A stretch of 50,175 nucleotides of DNA from Burkholderiales bacterium (GTDB lineage: Bacteria; Pseudomonadota; Gammaproteobacteria; Burkholderiales; WYBJ01), in contig JALHQN010000029.1 in assembly GCA_022841915.1 (NCBI GenBank), forward strand, positions 1 to 50,175. The letters run 5' to 3'. The translations under genes and the position numbers were made by a program. Positions 17,553-25,144 of this stretch are shown here, piece after piece. Below the pieces are notes generated by a model. It was not told the DNA's origin and ran no database searches. It saw nothing but the letters and a program-made list of their open reading frames with translations. Position 1 is the first letter of the stretch. Every line of letters starts with the position of its first letter.

Positions 17553-17942
17553 ATGAACCCGTCCGATGACAAGATTCTCGCTCCCTATACAAGCCTGTTC
17601 GTGCGCCCCGAGGATGTGGCTTCGGAGCACATCAAGTCGGTGGTCGGTCTCTCCATGGAAGCAGCCGATGTCCAGATACAAGTCATGATGGTGACCGACG
17701 CCTTCAACATGCTCAAGGTCCGCTACAAGAAGGGATCGTCGATACCCGAGCACAGCCACGACGACCACTCCACCGCCGGCTACCTGGTGAGCGGCAGATT
17801 GCGCCACTTCATCGGGGGAACGGAATTCGTCGCCGAACCGGGCATGTCGTGGCAGCATCCACGCGGCGTTCCCCATCGACACGACACGCTCGAGGACAGC
17901 GTGACTATCGAGATCAAGTCTCCCGCCTACCGTACCTGGTAA
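17553..17942 (+). CDS. Small single-domain cupin protein
   Basis: A 129-residue protein with one cupin barrel. Motif 1 is PEHSHDDHSTAGYLVSGRLRH (split around residues 67-87), giving His ligands in an HSHDDH cluster with Tyr/Gly downstream. Motif 2 is PGMSWQHPRGVPHRHDT, providing further His. Metal binding is likely, but the usual Glu of motif 1 is not obvious. The ATG at 17553 has GAAAGGAAAG immediately upstream; the frame is open further left but lacks such a site. Proteins of this size act as small isomerases, dioxygenases or sensors, and I cannot choose. Divergence from a Bug receptor suggests a role in the same catabolic or sensing function. Confidence 0.85.
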   Translation: MNPSDDKILAPYTSLFVRPEDVASEHIKSVVGLSMEAADVQIQVMMVTDAFNMLKVRYKKGSSIPEHSHDDHSTAGYLVSGRLRHFIGGTEFVAEPGMSWQHPRGVPHRHDTLEDSVTIEIKSPAYRTW

Positions 17943-18075
17943 CTCAACGGCATGTCAACGCCGCCGGACACCCTGCAACACCCACGCAATTCGAAGGCAG
18001 CAAGCCGAGTAAGCTGCTCGAGCCCTCGTATCGAAACGAGTCCGGCCCGACACACCAACTGCATGAAGGCCACCC

Positions 18076-19395
18076 CTACCACCCGATCGCCTTCGGCAGC
18101 CATGTGGCGATCTGCGGGTACGCGTAGATCAGCCCGATCGCCAGCACCTGCAGCGCGATGAACGGCAGCACGCCCAGATACAGGTGGCGCGTCGTCACCT
18201 CGGGCGGCGCCACCCCGCGCAGGAAGAACAGCGCCCAGCCGAACGGCGGCGTCAGAAAGGAGGTCTGCAGGTTCACGCAGATGAGCATCGCCAGCCAAAC
18301 CGGGTCGACGCCCTGCTGCAGGAATACCGGCAGAAACAGCGGCACCGCAATGTAGCTGATCTCGATCCATTCCAGGAAGAAGCCGAGCACGAAGATCAGC
18401 ACCATCAGGAACAAGATGTCCATGCCGACCCCGCCGGGCAGGAATTCGAACATCCTGTGGATGAGGTCCTCGCCGTGCAGCCCGCGAAATGCCAGCGCGA
18501 AGACCTGTGCGCAGATCAGAATGAACATCACCATCGCGGTGATGCGCATGGTCGACTGCGCCACTTCGCGCAGCACCGTCATCGTGAGCCGGCCCGCGGT
18601 CGCGGTGACCAGGATCGCGCCCAGTGCGCCCATCGAAGCCGCTTCGGTCGGCGCGGCGATGCCGCCGATGATGGATCCGAGCACCGACAGCACCAGCAGC
18701 AGCGGCGGCACGACCACCTTGAAGAAGCGGATCCACAGATCGCGGCGCGCCAGCGCCTCGCGCTCGGCCAAAGGCACCGGCGGCATCGACCCCGGCTTGA
18801 CCATGCCCAGGATCACGAGATACGTGCAGTAGAGCGCGGCGAGCAGCATGCCGGGCATCACCGCCGCGGCGAACAGCGTGCCCACCGACAACTGCATGAT
18901 GTCCGAAAGCAGGATCAGGATCAGGCTCGGCGGGATGATCTGGCCAAGCGTACCCGATGCACAGATCGCACCGCACGACACCGCCGGATCGTAACCCCGC
19001 CGAAGCAGGGTCGGCAGCGTGAGCAGACCGAGCGTGATCACCGTCGCGCCGACGATGCCGGTGCTCGCACCCATCAGCACCCCGACCCCGATGATGCCCA
19101 GCGCCATGCCGCCACGCAGGCCGCCGGCGAGATGGCCGACGACGTCGAGCAGATCCTCCGCGAGCCGCGACTTCTCCAGCATCACGCCCATGAACACGAA
19201 CAGCGGTATCGCGAGCCACTGGTAGTTGGCCACCACGCCGAACACGCGCGCAGGCACCAGATTGAACAGCGAAGTTCCGAAGCCGAGGACGCCGAACACG
19301 AAGCCGGTCGTCGCCAGCGTCACTGCGACCGGGATACCGATCATCAGCATCACGAAGAACGCGAGCAGCATCAGTATGGCGAGCGTCATGTCCAT
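18076..19395 (-). CDS. dctM: TRAP transporter large permease DctM
   Basis: A 439-residue, very hydrophobic protein of the usual DctM length with about twelve transmembrane segments. Family motifs are visible: AIPLFVFMGVMLEKSRLAEDLLDV, split across residues about 60-85, the MGASTGIVGATVITLG loop, and SGTLGQIIPPSLILIL. It forms the sodium-driven membrane pathway that accepts substrate from the periplasmic DctP. Last gene of a dctP-dctQ-dctM operon; its ATG overlaps the dctQ stop by one base (TGATG). A proline-rich short extension in another frame was rejected as a shadow. Confidence 0.96.
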   Translation of the reverse strand: MDMTLAILMLLAFFVMLMIGIPVAVTLATTGFVFGVLGFGTSLFNLVPARVFGVVANYQWLAIPLFVFMGVMLEKSRLAEDLLDVVGHLAGGLRGGMALGIIGVGVLMGASTGIVGATVITLGLLTLPTLLRRGYDPAVSCGAICASGTLGQIIPPSLILILLSDIMQLSVGTLFAAAVMPGMLLAALYCTYLVILGMVKPGSMPPVPLAEREALARRDLWIRFFKVVVPPLLLVLSVLGSIIGGIAAPTEAASMGALGAILVTATAGRLTMTVLREVAQSTMRITAMVMFILICAQVFALAFRGLHGEDLIHRMFEFLPGGVGMDILFLMVLIFVLGFFLEWIEISYIAVPLFLPVFLQQGVDPVWLAMLICVNLQTSFLTPPFGWALFFLRGVAPPEVTTRHLYLGVLPFIALQVLAIGLIYAYPQIATWLPKAIGW

Positions 19396-19922
19396 CAGTG
19401 TTGCCTCGCCGCCCTGCGTATTTGTTCAATTGCGGCCATCGCGCAGGCCACACCCTGCACGGCCAGCAGCGCGAAGCCGACCGGCATCAGGCCCTTGATG
19501 ATCCAGCGGTGCGTCAAGCCGCCCGGATCAGGCGACTTCTCGTCGATCGCGAATGACTGCTGCACGTAATGCAGCGAGAACCAGATGATCAGCAGCGCGA
19601 TCGCGATGATCAGCAGCGCGGACACGAGATCGATCAGCGCCCGCGTGCGTGGCGTGAAACGAAAGTAGAGGATGTCCGAACGCACATGCTCGCCATGGCG
19701 CAGCGTGTACGACATCCCGAACAGCACGACGGGAACGAGCAGGTGCCATTCGAGTTCCTGCGCCCACACCGACCCGGTGTTGAACAGGTAACGCAGCAAT
19801 ACATTGCACGCCATCAGCAGCACGATCGCAACCACGAGCCACGACGACCACCGACCGACTAGGTCGGTGAATGCGTCGATACGTGCGCGGATCGTAGCCG
19901 GGCGCGAGGCCTCGGCCACCAT
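19395..19922 (-). CDS. dctQ: TRAP transporter small permease DctQ
   Basis: A 175-residue protein with four predicted transmembrane helices (around residues 25-47, 60-80, 100-122 and 145-167). The family motif RYLFNTGSVWAQELEWHLLV lies between helices 1 and 2, and GEHVRSDILYFRF follows helix 2. It partners DctM to form the membrane complex. It starts two bases after the dctP stop and overlaps dctM, consistent with one transcript. Confidence 0.93.
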   Translation of the reverse strand: MVAEASRPATIRARIDAFTDLVGRWSSWLVVAIVLLMACNVLLRYLFNTGSVWAQELEWHLLVPVVLFGMSYTLRHGEHVRSDILYFRFTPRTRALIDLVSALLIIAIALLIIWFSLHYVQQSFAIDEKSPDPGGLTHRWIIKGLMPVGFALLAVQGVACAMAAIEQIRRAARQH

Positions 19923-19924
19923 GC

Positions 19925-21022
19925 TCAGCTGCCGCGAATGCGGCTGTGATAGACACCTTCGCTGTAGCCGGCCCAGGCGTCGTATTTCTGCTTGAACGCC
20001 ATGTACGACTTGTGCACCTTCGCGGTGACCGGATCCTTGGCGACGGCATCGGCCAGCACCTTGTTGGTCGCTGCACGCAGCGCTTTCACCACGTCATCGG
20101 GCAGCGTGCGGACCTGCACGCCCTGGTTCTTCACCAGGTCTTCCATAGCTTCGGCGTTGTTGCGCTGGCACCAGGCTTCGCTGATCACGTTGCAGGCGGC
20201 AGCGGCGTTCTCCACCACGGCCTGCAGGTCGCGCGGCAGCTTGTCCCATGCAGCCTTGTTGATCAGCAGTTCGGACACCGTGGCAGTCTCGTGCCAACCG
20301 GTCGTGTAGTAGAACTTGGCCGCCTTCTGCAGGCCGAGCCGGCGATCGAGGAACGGGCCGACGAATTCCGCGGCATCGATGACTCCGCGCTCCAGCGCCG
20401 GGAAGATCTCACCGCCGGGCAGCAGACGCACGTCGACGCCGAGGGTCGCATAGACCTGCCCCGCCAGACCCGGGATGCGCATCTTCAATCCCTTGAGGTC
20501 GGCCACCGACTTGATCTCGCGCTTGAACCAGCCGGTCATCTGCACGCCCGTGTTGCCGCAAGGGAATGCGACCATGCCGAACGGCGCATACACCTCGTTC
20601 CACAATTGCTGGCCGCCGCCGTCGTAGAGCCAGCCGTTCATGCCCTGGAAGTTCAGGCCGAACGGAACCGCGGTGAAGTACTGGGCCGCGAATGTGCGCC
20701 CAGTCCAAAAGTAGCTGTTCGCATGGTTCATCTCGACGGTGCCCGCGCGGACGGCATCGAACCCTTCGAATGCCGGGATCAGCTCACCAGCGCCGAATAC
20801 CTGAATGCGGATGCGGCCGTTGGACATCGCCTCGATGCGCCGCGCGAGGTCGACGGCGCTGCCCGGACCGTCCATGTAGAACGGCGAGCCCTTCGGGTAA
20901 GCACTTGTCATCTTCCAGCTGAACGTCGACTGCGCGCTCGCTTCACGCGGCATGACGGCGGCACCCGCCACTGCGCCCGCAACCAGGCCTTGCGCGAGAA
21001 ACTTTCTGCGTTGAGTACTCAT
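19925..21022 (-). CDS. dctP: TRAP transporter solute receptor, TakP-like DctP
   Basis: A 365-residue periplasmic receptor. The N-terminus STQRRKFLAQGLVAGAVAGA has a twin-arginine-like motif before a hydrophobic stretch ending near ASA, so Tat or Sec export is likely. The ligand-binding fold shows NHANSYFWTGRTFAAQYFTA, DLKGLKMRIPGLAGQVYATL and the hallmark ALERGVIDAAEFVGPFLDRR of the TakP subgroup, known for 2-oxo acid or lactate-type ligands bound in dimeric receptors. I infer an organic acid substrate. ATG at 21022 has GAGGGGGG just upstream; upstream in-frame ATGs lack one. First gene of the operon. Confidence 0.94.
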   Translation of the reverse strand: MSTQRRKFLAQGLVAGAVAGAAVMPREASAQSTFSWKMTSAYPKGSPFYMDGPGSAVDLARRIEAMSNGRIRIQVFGAGELIPAFEGFDAVRAGTVEMNHANSYFWTGRTFAAQYFTAVPFGLNFQGMNGWLYDGGGQQLWNEVYAPFGMVAFPCGNTGVQMTGWFKREIKSVADLKGLKMRIPGLAGQVYATLGVDVRLLPGGEIFPALERGVIDAAEFVGPFLDRRLGLQKAAKFYYTTGWHETATVSELLINKAAWDKLPRDLQAVVENAAAACNVISEAWCQRNNAEAMEDLVKNQGVQVRTLPDDVVKALRAATNKVLADAVAKDPVTAKVHKSYMAFKQKYDAWAGYSEGVYHSRIRGS

Positions 21023-21420
21023 GTCGCCCCCCTCGATATTGGATGTCTTTGGCGCAGCCATCGCGGCCTTTCGTACCGCTGCGAACCGGAGATGCAACGA
21101 AGCAGGTTGCATGCCAAGCACTTTCGACGATCACCCACCCAAGCGCCACGTCGCGCAGAGACAGTGCATACGCCCCCACCGCGCACGGATGCCGTGCGCA
21201 CGAAGCGCGTCGGCGCACCAGCACGGGGCGAAACCAGTGCATGCAGTCACGAACACGACGGATCTCGACCGTCCCCACGCCAAGCCTGCCGCGCCAGGCA
21301 TTGCTCCCATCCGACCAAGTCATGCTGGCGGCAACCCCCACGAAGGGAAACGACACTGGCCCCCGCACGAGAATGAGCGTACGGTAGCGCCATGAACCGC
21401 CCCTTGATGGTCACCGACTG
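21023..21420. other. Divergent region between dctP and DUF2721 gene
   Basis: About 400 bases holding the promoters of the TRAP operon (leftward) and the DUF2721 gene (rightward). No regulator gene or clear -10/-35 pair was identified. At its right end a nine-codon frame (21392-21421, MNRPLMVTD) stops exactly on the next gene's start (TGATG). This frame is created by a near-perfect tandem duplication of TGATGGTCACCGA (21405-21417 and 21419-21431). Confidence 0.45.
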
Positions 21421-21870
21421 ATGGTCACCGATGGCATCTCGCACGCCATCCAGCTAGCAGTCGCACCAGTATTCATGCTGACTGCGATCGCGGGACTGAT
21501 CGGTGCGCTCGCGACGCGGCTCGGCCGCATCATCGACCGGGCCCGCAGCCTGGAAGAACGCATCCATGAAGGCAGGCTGGTCGATCAGCCTGCCGTCGCC
21601 GCCACCTACCTCGAACTGCGGCGCCTGAAGGTGCGCGGCCGGGTCGTGAACGCATCGGTCGGGCTGCTCGCACTGGCGGCGATGATGATCGGCGCGACCG
21701 TACTGTCCCTGTTCTTGGGCGAGACGACGACCTCCCGGGTCAGTCCGCTGGTTTCCGTCACCTTCCTGGCCGGTGTCGGCTGTTTCGTACTTGCGCTTGT
21801 CGGCTTCCTGCTGGAAACCCTGCTGGCCGGGTACACGCTTCGGTTCCGCGATGAGCCGCCGCCGGGCTGA
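21421..21870 (+). CDS. DUF2721 membrane protein
   Basis: A 149-residue protein with three hydrophobic segments (about 10-32, 75-98 and 112-137). The core APVFMLTAIAGLIGALATRL followed by GRIIDRARSLEERI matches the DUF2721 family of small bacterial inner-membrane proteins of unknown function. The segment between helices is Arg-rich and probably cytoplasmic. The start region is duplicated (see the preceding gap), so the true first codon is slightly uncertain, and an overlapping short leader frame ends on the ATG. Monocistronic as far as can be seen. Confidence 0.85.
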   Translation: MVTDGISHAIQLAVAPVFMLTAIAGLIGALATRLGRIIDRARSLEERIHEGRLVDQPAVAATYLELRRLKVRGRVVNASVGLLALAAMMIGATVLSLFLGETTTSRVSPLVSVTFLAGVGCFVLALVGFLLETLLAGYTLRFRDEPPPG

Positions 21871-22311
21871 GCGCGGTTCACGGATTCGCGCGCACTGGGT
21901 GGCTATCGACGGCTCGACGCAGGCATGATCCGGCTACTTGGGACATTCGGCCACTTACGGCGTTGCCATGGAAGGCGTCGACGACACGCCCTCGGGCCCC
22001 GGTGGGAAGAACTACGCACTTTGGTCGTGCTACGGACAAGTGGGTCGGTTCTGACCGATGCGGCTTACCGTCGTCAATCGCGCGAACCGCACGCCCGATC
22101 CGTCGCACCAGGCGTGGCGGCGCGCGGCCCTGCGTCCTGAAGCTGCGAGGTGCGGTGCAGCGTCCCGAGCAGGACGGGCTGGTTGTTGTACAACGTCGGC
22201 GCGATCGTGGCCAAGGCCTCGATCGGCGCCCCGCCGTTCGCCTGCAGGAGCAGGCGCCCCTCGCTACGCCGTCGTCTGGCTCCGTTCGTCGTTCAAGGGT
22301 TGCGGTGCCGC
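21871..22311. other. Gap with a faint protein-like remnant on the minus strand
   Basis: About 440 bases. A minus-strand frame around 22145-22275 reads APIEALATIAPTLYNNQPVL followed by LGTLHRTSQL, which resembles the end of a PAS domain but has no start and quickly meets other frames. No other gene, RNA or repeat was recognised. Confidence 0.25.
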
Positions 22312-23142
22312 CTATCCCGCCGACGGATGAGCGACTCTTAGGAACAACGTCGCTCCAGTGTCGCTACACAACTCCGGCGCGCGATCGTTATAGGAGAACG
22401 TCTCGTAGTCGCCCACACTGGCACGTTCATCGCCGAAGTACGCTTCACCTCGGACGATGATCGATTCCGACGAGATTCCGAGTCGCACCGGCTGGTAGTG
22501 TGCGCCAGGGCGCAATCGGATCATGAGTGAGCGGTATCCCGCGCGCTCGCAAAGCACACGGCCCGTGACGCCGGGGCCCAACTCGACCCAATCGCCTTCG
22601 TCCGCACGTAACGTCAAGTGCGTCGTGGCACGATCGGGCAACCAGGCGGTCACCAGATCACGCAGCACGCCTGTGAAGGATCCAATGGGCGTGCCGCGCA
22701 CGAAAAGCAAGGCGCCGTGATCCGAACGGACTACCGCATGGCGACTCTGAGCTTGCGCAAGATGATAGTCGCCTGCGCTAACCTGGGTGTCGTGCACCTG
22801 GGCGCTGCCACGGATCACCACGCACTCTTCATCTTCCTGATGGCGGTGCATGGGCAGACTGGCGCCTGCAGAGAACTCCAGCAGAACGGCGTGGTTCGTC
22901 GTCGAGAGGCTCAGCACACGCACGCCGCTCATCAGGGACCGGAAGCCGGACGCATGCGGACGCACGAAAGTGACGCTGCGAGCGATCTCCCGCGCCGCGC
23001 GAACACGAGCGCTCAGTCGTTCACGCATGTCGAGCCGATGACCGGCCGCGGGCTCGACGGGAACAAGTTCTCCGGCCATCTCGCCTGCAGTCGCCTGCGA
23101 GCGCTCTGGATCGTCGGGATCGATAGGATGACGCGGATTCAT
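22312..23142 (-). CDS. ChrR-like double-cupin protein, probable anti-sigma partner
   Basis: A 276-residue protein with two cupin barrels. The first (about residues 80-150) has a canonical metal motif, MHRHQEDEECVVIRG, and a later His in QSRHAVV. The second (about 175-275) has only one His (GAHYQPVRL), so it is probably metal-free. The N-terminal 60 residues contain no Cys and lack the His/Cys zinc site of the ChrR anti-sigma domain; the segment PVEPAAGHRLDMRERLSARV resembles the linker found before the cupin of such anti-sigma factors. Its ATG overlaps the sigma gene stop by four bases, strong support for a functional pair. Anti-sigma activity is inferred from context. Confidence 0.82.
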   Translation of the reverse strand: MNPRHPIDPDDPERSQATAGEMAGELVPVEPAAGHRLDMRERLSARVRAAREIARSVTFVRPHASGFRSLMSGVRVLSLSTTNHAVLLEFSAGASLPMHRHQEDEECVVIRGSAQVHDTQVSAGDYHLAQAQSRHAVVRSDHGALLFVRGTPIGSFTGVLRDLVTAWLPDRATTHLTLRADEGDWVELGPGVTGRVLCERAGYRSLMIRLRPGAHYQPVRLGISSESIIVRGEAYFGDERASVGDYETFSYNDRAPELCSDTGATLFLRVAHPSAG

Positions 23143-23804
23143 GGCGACGTTCGCGAGCGATCTATTCGATGTACGAGCCTGCGATGCAGGCTCGCCAAGG
23201 CGCGACGCACGTGAGATTTGACGGTGCCCAAAGGCAAAGCGAGATGCTCGGCGATCTCCTCGTGGGTGAGTCCACGCAGAAATGCCAACGTCACGATCTG
23301 GCGCGGGAGTGGATCCAACGCAGCCAATGCAGCATGCAGGCGTCCCGACTCTTCACACGCCTCGAGCAGATCGCACGGCGTTTCGTCCGTCCGCGATTCA
23401 CCGTTCTGCGCAAGCGCGGCCGGCGCCGAGGGTGCGGTGGCTTCCGGGCCGCGCAGGCGGTCCAGCGCTCGGGACCGGGCAATCGTCAGTATCCATCCCA
23501 GCGGTCTTCCGCGCTGGCTGTCGAAACGATCCGCCTGCCGCCAAATCTGAAAGAACACGTCTTCGGTCACCTCTTCCGCGAGTTCCGGGCGCCGCACGAT
23601 CCGAGATATCAAGCCGTACACCATTCCCAGAAGTTCATCGTACAGCAATCCGAGCGCCGCTTCGTCTCGCCGGGCGATGCGAGCGAGCCAGACGGCCAGT
23701 TGTCGGTTCCGCGCGTCTTCTTCGTATGACAGGCGATCGAACGCCTCCGGTGACGCCGGGAGAGCATGGATGGGTTCGAAATCGGGTGGCACTCGTTCAG
23801 ACAC
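23139..23804 (-). CDS. ECF RNA polymerase sigma factor
   Basis: A 221-residue group 4 sigma factor. Region 2 (about residues 45-115) includes LYDELLGMVYGLISRIVRRP and EEVTEDVFFQIWRQADRFDS, then GWILTIARSRALDRLRG. Region 4 (about 155-210) has LDPLPRQIVTLAFLRGLTHE followed by the helix-turn-helix EIAEHLALPLGTVKSHVRRAL. It reads from a GTG at 23804; the ribosome-binding site is weak. It overlaps the downstream cupin gene (ATGA) and is divergent from a PEP-CTERM gene, which is a natural candidate target. Confidence 0.94.
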   Translation of the reverse strand: MSERVPPDFEPIHALPASPEAFDRLSYEEDARNRQLAVWLARIARRDEAALGLLYDELLGMVYGLISRIVRRPELAEEVTEDVFFQIWRQADRFDSQRGRPLGWILTIARSRALDRLRGPEATAPSAPAALAQNGESRTDETPCDLLEACEESGRLHAALAALDPLPRQIVTLAFLRGLTHEEIAEHLALPLGTVKSHVRRALASLHRRLVHRIDRSRTSP

Positions 23805-23887
23805 GCTCGCAACGTTCTCAATGTAGCTCTACGAGGCCCTCAGGATTCTGGATGCAAACTTGCTCCGGCCATTGCCCAAGAAGATCT

Positions 23888-23899
23888 GCATCCGGATGC
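23888..23899. promoter_or_regulatory. Perfect palindrome between sigma factor and PEP-CTERM gene
   Basis: GCATCCGGATGC is a perfect 12-base palindrome in the 173-base divergent gap; GGATGC recurs singly at about 23850. CGATCC follows shortly downstream, reminiscent of the TGATCC -35 element of ChrR-controlled ECF factors, but I see no matching -10. Regulatory function is inferred only. Confidence 0.3.
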
Positions 23900-23977
23900 T
23901 CGATCCGTTCGTAGATGCCTTTGAGATGCGCGTCTGCTCGAGAACATCTCGACCATCATCGACACTGGAGCTCCGAC

Positions 23978-24817
23978 ATGCAACCGATTCCTTCACGTAG
24001 CACCAAAGCGCTCGCGCTGGCTCTTTCATGTGCCTTCTCGGGTGCCGCGTATTCCGCCACGACGATCAGTTTGCAGCCCGACGAACGTTCGAGCAAGGAT
24101 GTGTTTATCTACGAGTTCGACGTACCCGGCGTCTTCCGCATACCGACTTCCACACGCACGACGAACCTGGACAGCGAAACGCTCGATCGCCTCTCCCCCC
24201 CGCCCACCCGCCCGTTCGGCGACTTCCTCGCCTCGGCGAACACCGATCCGCTCATCGGACCGCGGGGCGAGCAACGAGCGCACGATGCCCGCAGCTTGAT
24301 CCAGTTCGATCTGTCGTTTCTCAACCTGACTGCCGCACAAGTAGCCGGGGCTTCGCTCAACGTCTACGCGCTGCCAGGCTTACCGGCGTTCGCCAACCCG
24401 ACCGCGACCGTGCCTGTCGTGACGGAACTGCGCCAAGTGATCCAGCCTTGGAGCGAGACCTTGGTGACCTGGGCGAATCGACCGCTCGTTTCTGCCGCTC
24501 TCACTCAAGCAAGCCAGACCGGGGTCGACCAATGGGTCGCCTTCGATGTGACCGGTCTGGTTCGCGACTGGTTGAGCGATCGTACCGTCAACTACGGCGT
24601 CGAATTGTCCCAGCCCCACGTGACACTGCTTGGCGGCCGACCCATCGGTTCACTCTATGCATCCTCCGCCTTCGACGATCCGACCTTGAGGCCGTTTCTT
24701 TCGATTTCTGCGGTGCCCGAACCGCAGACCTATGCTCTGATGTTCGCGGGCCTCGGCCTGGTCGGATGGGCCGCCCGACGACACGCGCGAGCCCCGAAGC
24801 AGGATGGAGCGCGCTGA
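23978..24817 (+). CDS. PEP-CTERM sorting-domain protein with DNRLRE-type domain
   Basis: A 279-residue exported protein. A Sec signal peptide ends near AYSA-TT (about residue 25). The middle (about 90-240) fits the DNRLRE/CBM96-like beta-sandwich: ARSLIQFDLSFLNL, then IQPWSETLVTWANRP and WVAFDVTGLVRDWLSDRTVN. The C-terminus is a PEP-CTERM signal, VPEPQTYALMFAGLGLVGWA then RRHAR, which an exosortase (EpsH/XrtA type) would cleave so the protein reaches the surface or exopolysaccharide matrix. No exosortase is in the window. The ATG at 23978 has GGAG eight bases upstream. It is divergent from the ECF sigma pair, which may control it. Confidence 0.9.
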   Translation: MQPIPSRSTKALALALSCAFSGAAYSATTISLQPDERSSKDVFIYEFDVPGVFRIPTSTRTTNLDSETLDRLSPPPTRPFGDFLASANTDPLIGPRGEQRAHDARSLIQFDLSFLNLTAAQVAGASLNVYALPGLPAFANPTATVPVVTELRQVIQPWSETLVTWANRPLVSAALTQASQTGVDQWVAFDVTGLVRDWLSDRTVNYGVELSQPHVTLLGGRPIGSLYASSAFDDPTLRPFLSISAVPEPQTYALMFAGLGLVGWAARRHARAPKQDGAR

Positions 24818-24829
24818 CGGTTCGACAGC

Positions 24830-24843
24830 CAGCGCCGGCGCTG
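24830..24843. other. Perfect 14-base palindrome after the PEP-CTERM gene
   Basis: CAGCGCCGGCGCTG begins 12 bases after the PEP-CTERM stop. It has no loop and no T-run, so it is a weak terminator candidate at best; a protein-binding dyad or chance in high-GC DNA are alternatives. Confidence 0.25.
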
Positions 24844-24949
24844 CAATTCGGCAGCAATCGGGGTAAGGGACCGATCATGGTTGACGGCCCCCGCCCCCTC
24901 CTACACCGCCCGGCATGCGGGTCCGCGCGGGCGATTCGAGCAGTTGAAG

Positions 24950-25144
24950 TCATGAGCGATGAACCATTTCAGGCCGGTCGCAATACGCAAGCAACCGTTC
25001 GAATTCGAGGCGGCTGTCGCGCCACCAGCGGCGGGCCCTTTCCGCCACGCTCGGGGCCGTCGCCGCACTCGTGCCCAAGGCAGTGACCTCACGATAGCTG
25101 GTCAGGCCGCGTCGCCACTGCTCGATCTCGGCGCATCGCGCGAT
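24950..25144 (-). pseudogene. Possible group II intron maturase C-terminal remnant
   Basis: A 64-residue open stretch on the minus strand follows the stop of the stress-protein gene in the same frame. It reads EQWRRGLTSYREVTALG, then VAERARRWWRDSRLEFERLL and AYCDRPEMVHRS before its stop. The pattern WxRG-YRE-LG, RRWWR(N/D)S and AYxDR near a final Ser resembles the C-terminal tail of bacterial group II intron reverse transcriptases. There is no start codon, reverse-transcriptase core or ribozyme domain, so it would be a dead fragment. This family call is from memory of the motif and is tentative. No other gene was recognised in this 327-base gap. Confidence 0.4.

Noticed and set aside
18184-19569. 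461-codon plus-strand frame opposite dctM
   Set aside because: His/Arg/Gln-rich composition with no domain; antisense to a clear TRAP permease.
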